A stretch of 5,956 nucleotides of DNA, from assembly GCA_030635525.1 (NCBI GenBank), contig DAOVYR010000073.1, positions 1 through 5,956 on the forward strand. The letters run 5' to 3'. Both the position numbers and the translations under genes were made by a program. This stretch comes from Candidatus Nanohalarchaeota archaeon. Its GTDB lineage: Archaea; EX4484-52; B79-G9. The notes under the pieces were generated by a model, which was not told the origin of the DNA, made no database searches, and saw only the letters and a program-made list of their open reading frames with translations. Positions 5,052 to 5,956 of the stretch are shown piece by piece. Every line of letters starts with the position of its first letter. Within the stretch, counting starts at the first letter, position 1.

Positions 5052-5956
5052 ATGAAGAAATTATTATTTTTGGCTGTGATTTTGAGTATTGTGTTTGTTT
5101 CGGGGTGTCCTGATTCCGGTTATGTGGTGCAGAATGCCGGGGGAGTAATACAGGATTTTTCGTTTGATTTTGGCTCTGTGTATGATGATGATACTGTGAT
5201 GCTTAATGTTGAGGTGCAGAATGTCGGTGGAAAGGAGATTGCTTCAACTGATTTGTATGTCTATGGACAGAATATTGATGCAGGGACGAATGTATGGCAG
5301 GTTGAGCAGTCTATACCAAGTGTCTCGAGCACGTCACCTTTTATTCATGATTCGCTAGCTTCTGCGGAGTTTATGCCGCCAGATGAGGAACAGGGTATTC
5401 CAGGCGGAGGTAGGATGTATACGTTTATTCTCCAGCCACCGGATATGCTTGACGGGATACCGCCTGTAAGGCAGGATTTTTATGCAAGGCTTTGTTTCCC
5501 TTATTCAACGTCGACTTTGACTATGGTTACTTTGAATTCGAAGAATGAGATGAGGGCAGAGATGATTACTAATACTAAGGCGGACTCTATTAATGCTGCT
5601 GGGCCTATCCAGCTTGAGTTGAAGACGCAGAAGAATATAAGGTCCATAGGCGGGAAGGAGTTGCCGCTGGTTTTTAGTGTAAGGGATGTCGGCGGCGGGT
5701 TTTCGACGGGCCAGGGTGTAGAATGTTCTGTTGATACTGATACGAGTGATCGTGGAAGAGTCTCTGTTGAGGTAACTGTTGACGGCGATGCTGCGGATTG
5801 CGGCGGTGGCGAGGTTTACCTGAAGAAGGGTGAGGGAACTATCTACTGTAAGTATGATTTTGGTGATGCCGAAGCTCCGAGGACGAATTTCAAGGTGGTT
5901 GCGACAGCTTATTACAACTATTATGTTGAGAAGGGAGCGAGTGTCCAGGTGAAGGA
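5052..5956 (+). CDS. Secreted lipoprotein with CARDB-like beta segments, truncated by window end
   Basis: The frame runs from the ATG at 5052 off the end of the window; 301 codons are visible and no stop is reached. Residues 1-19 form a lipoprotein signal: MKK, a hydrophobic stretch, then a VSGC lipobox with Cys19 as the predicted lipidated residue. The protein should sit on the outer face of the cytoplasmic membrane. The visible part is rich in alternating hydrophobic residues. It has two similar segments, VMLNVEVQNVGG (49-60) and LPLVFSVRDVGG (204-215), that resemble CARDB/Ig-like strands with the N/D-V-G-G turn. A C-F-P-Y-S-T motif at 148-153 reminds me of uncharacterised secreted proteins of DPANN-like archaea; that is memory, not a search. 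Later cysteines (225, 250, 266) could form disulfides. No enzyme motif is visible. Possible roles are an envelope or adhesion component, or part of a pilus-like structure; I cannot choose. Codons favour TTG, GTG and T-ending forms. Confidence 0.8.
   Translation, partial: MKKLLFLAVILSIVFVSGCPDSGYVVQNAGGVIQDFSFDFGSVYDDDTVMLNVEVQNVGGKEIASTDLYVYGQNIDAGTNVWQVEQSIPSVSSTSPFIHDSLASAEFMPPDEEQGIPGGGRMYTFILQPPDMLDGIPPVRQDFYARLCFPYSTSTLTMVTLNSKNEMRAEMITNTKADSINAAGPIQLELKTQKNIRSIGGKELPLVFSVRDVGGGFSTGQGVECSVDTDTSDRGRVSVEVTVDGDAADCGGGEVYLKKGEGTIYCKYDFGDAEAPRTNFKVVATAYYNYYVEKGASVQVK

Overview
The window looks archaeal. It encodes the DNA-bending chromatin protein MC1, an archaeal-type AMP phosphorylase with the family's extra N-terminal domain, and a single-RCK TrkA/TrkH potassium uptake pair. 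Ribosome-binding sites are GGAGGT-like, promoters look like BRE/TATA elements, and Ile codons are often ATA. MC1 plus AMP phosphorylase fits a euryarchaeal or DPANN/Altiarchaeota-like lineage. The C-F-P-Y-x-T motif in the last protein leans, from memory, towards DPANN-like genomes. I cannot place the organism more exactly.

Layout: (1) 45-332, minus strand: MC1. (2) 333-675: intergenic region between two divergent genes, with TATA-like boxes for both directions and no gene that I can support. (3) 676-2707, plus strand: trkA and trkH, one base apart. Both most likely start at TTG, because a good Shine-Dalgarno sequence sits correctly before each TTG. (4) 2708-2882: intergenic region rich in inverted repeats, including a 10-bp-stem repeat just downstream of a TATA-like box. 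(5) 2883-4379: AMP phosphorylase. (6) 4440-4829: small Nudix hydrolase resembling ADP-ribose pyrophosphatases. (7) 4830-5051: poly-T terminator candidate, a thrice-repeated TGAGTATA element, a 16-bp palindromic TATA region and a doubtful 48-codon membrane-peptide ORF. (8) 5052 to the window end: a secreted lipoprotein with beta-rich, CARDB-like segments, cut off by the window edge.

How the genes may work together: TrkA and TrkH form one K+ uptake system, the cytoplasmic NAD(H)/nucleotide-sensing ring and the membrane channel. The AMP phosphorylase and the Nudix enzyme could form a short salvage route. ADP-ribose hydrolysis yields AMP plus ribose 5-phosphate, and AMP phosphorolysis yields adenine plus ribose 1,5-bisphosphate, which enters the archaeal pentose-bisphosphate (type III RuBisCO) pathway. 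That link is inferred from adjacency and family knowledge. I found no CRISPR array, tRNA, rRNA, transposase or defence system. The least explained parts are the regulatory repeats upstream of the AMP phosphorylase and lipoprotein genes, and the lipoprotein itself.
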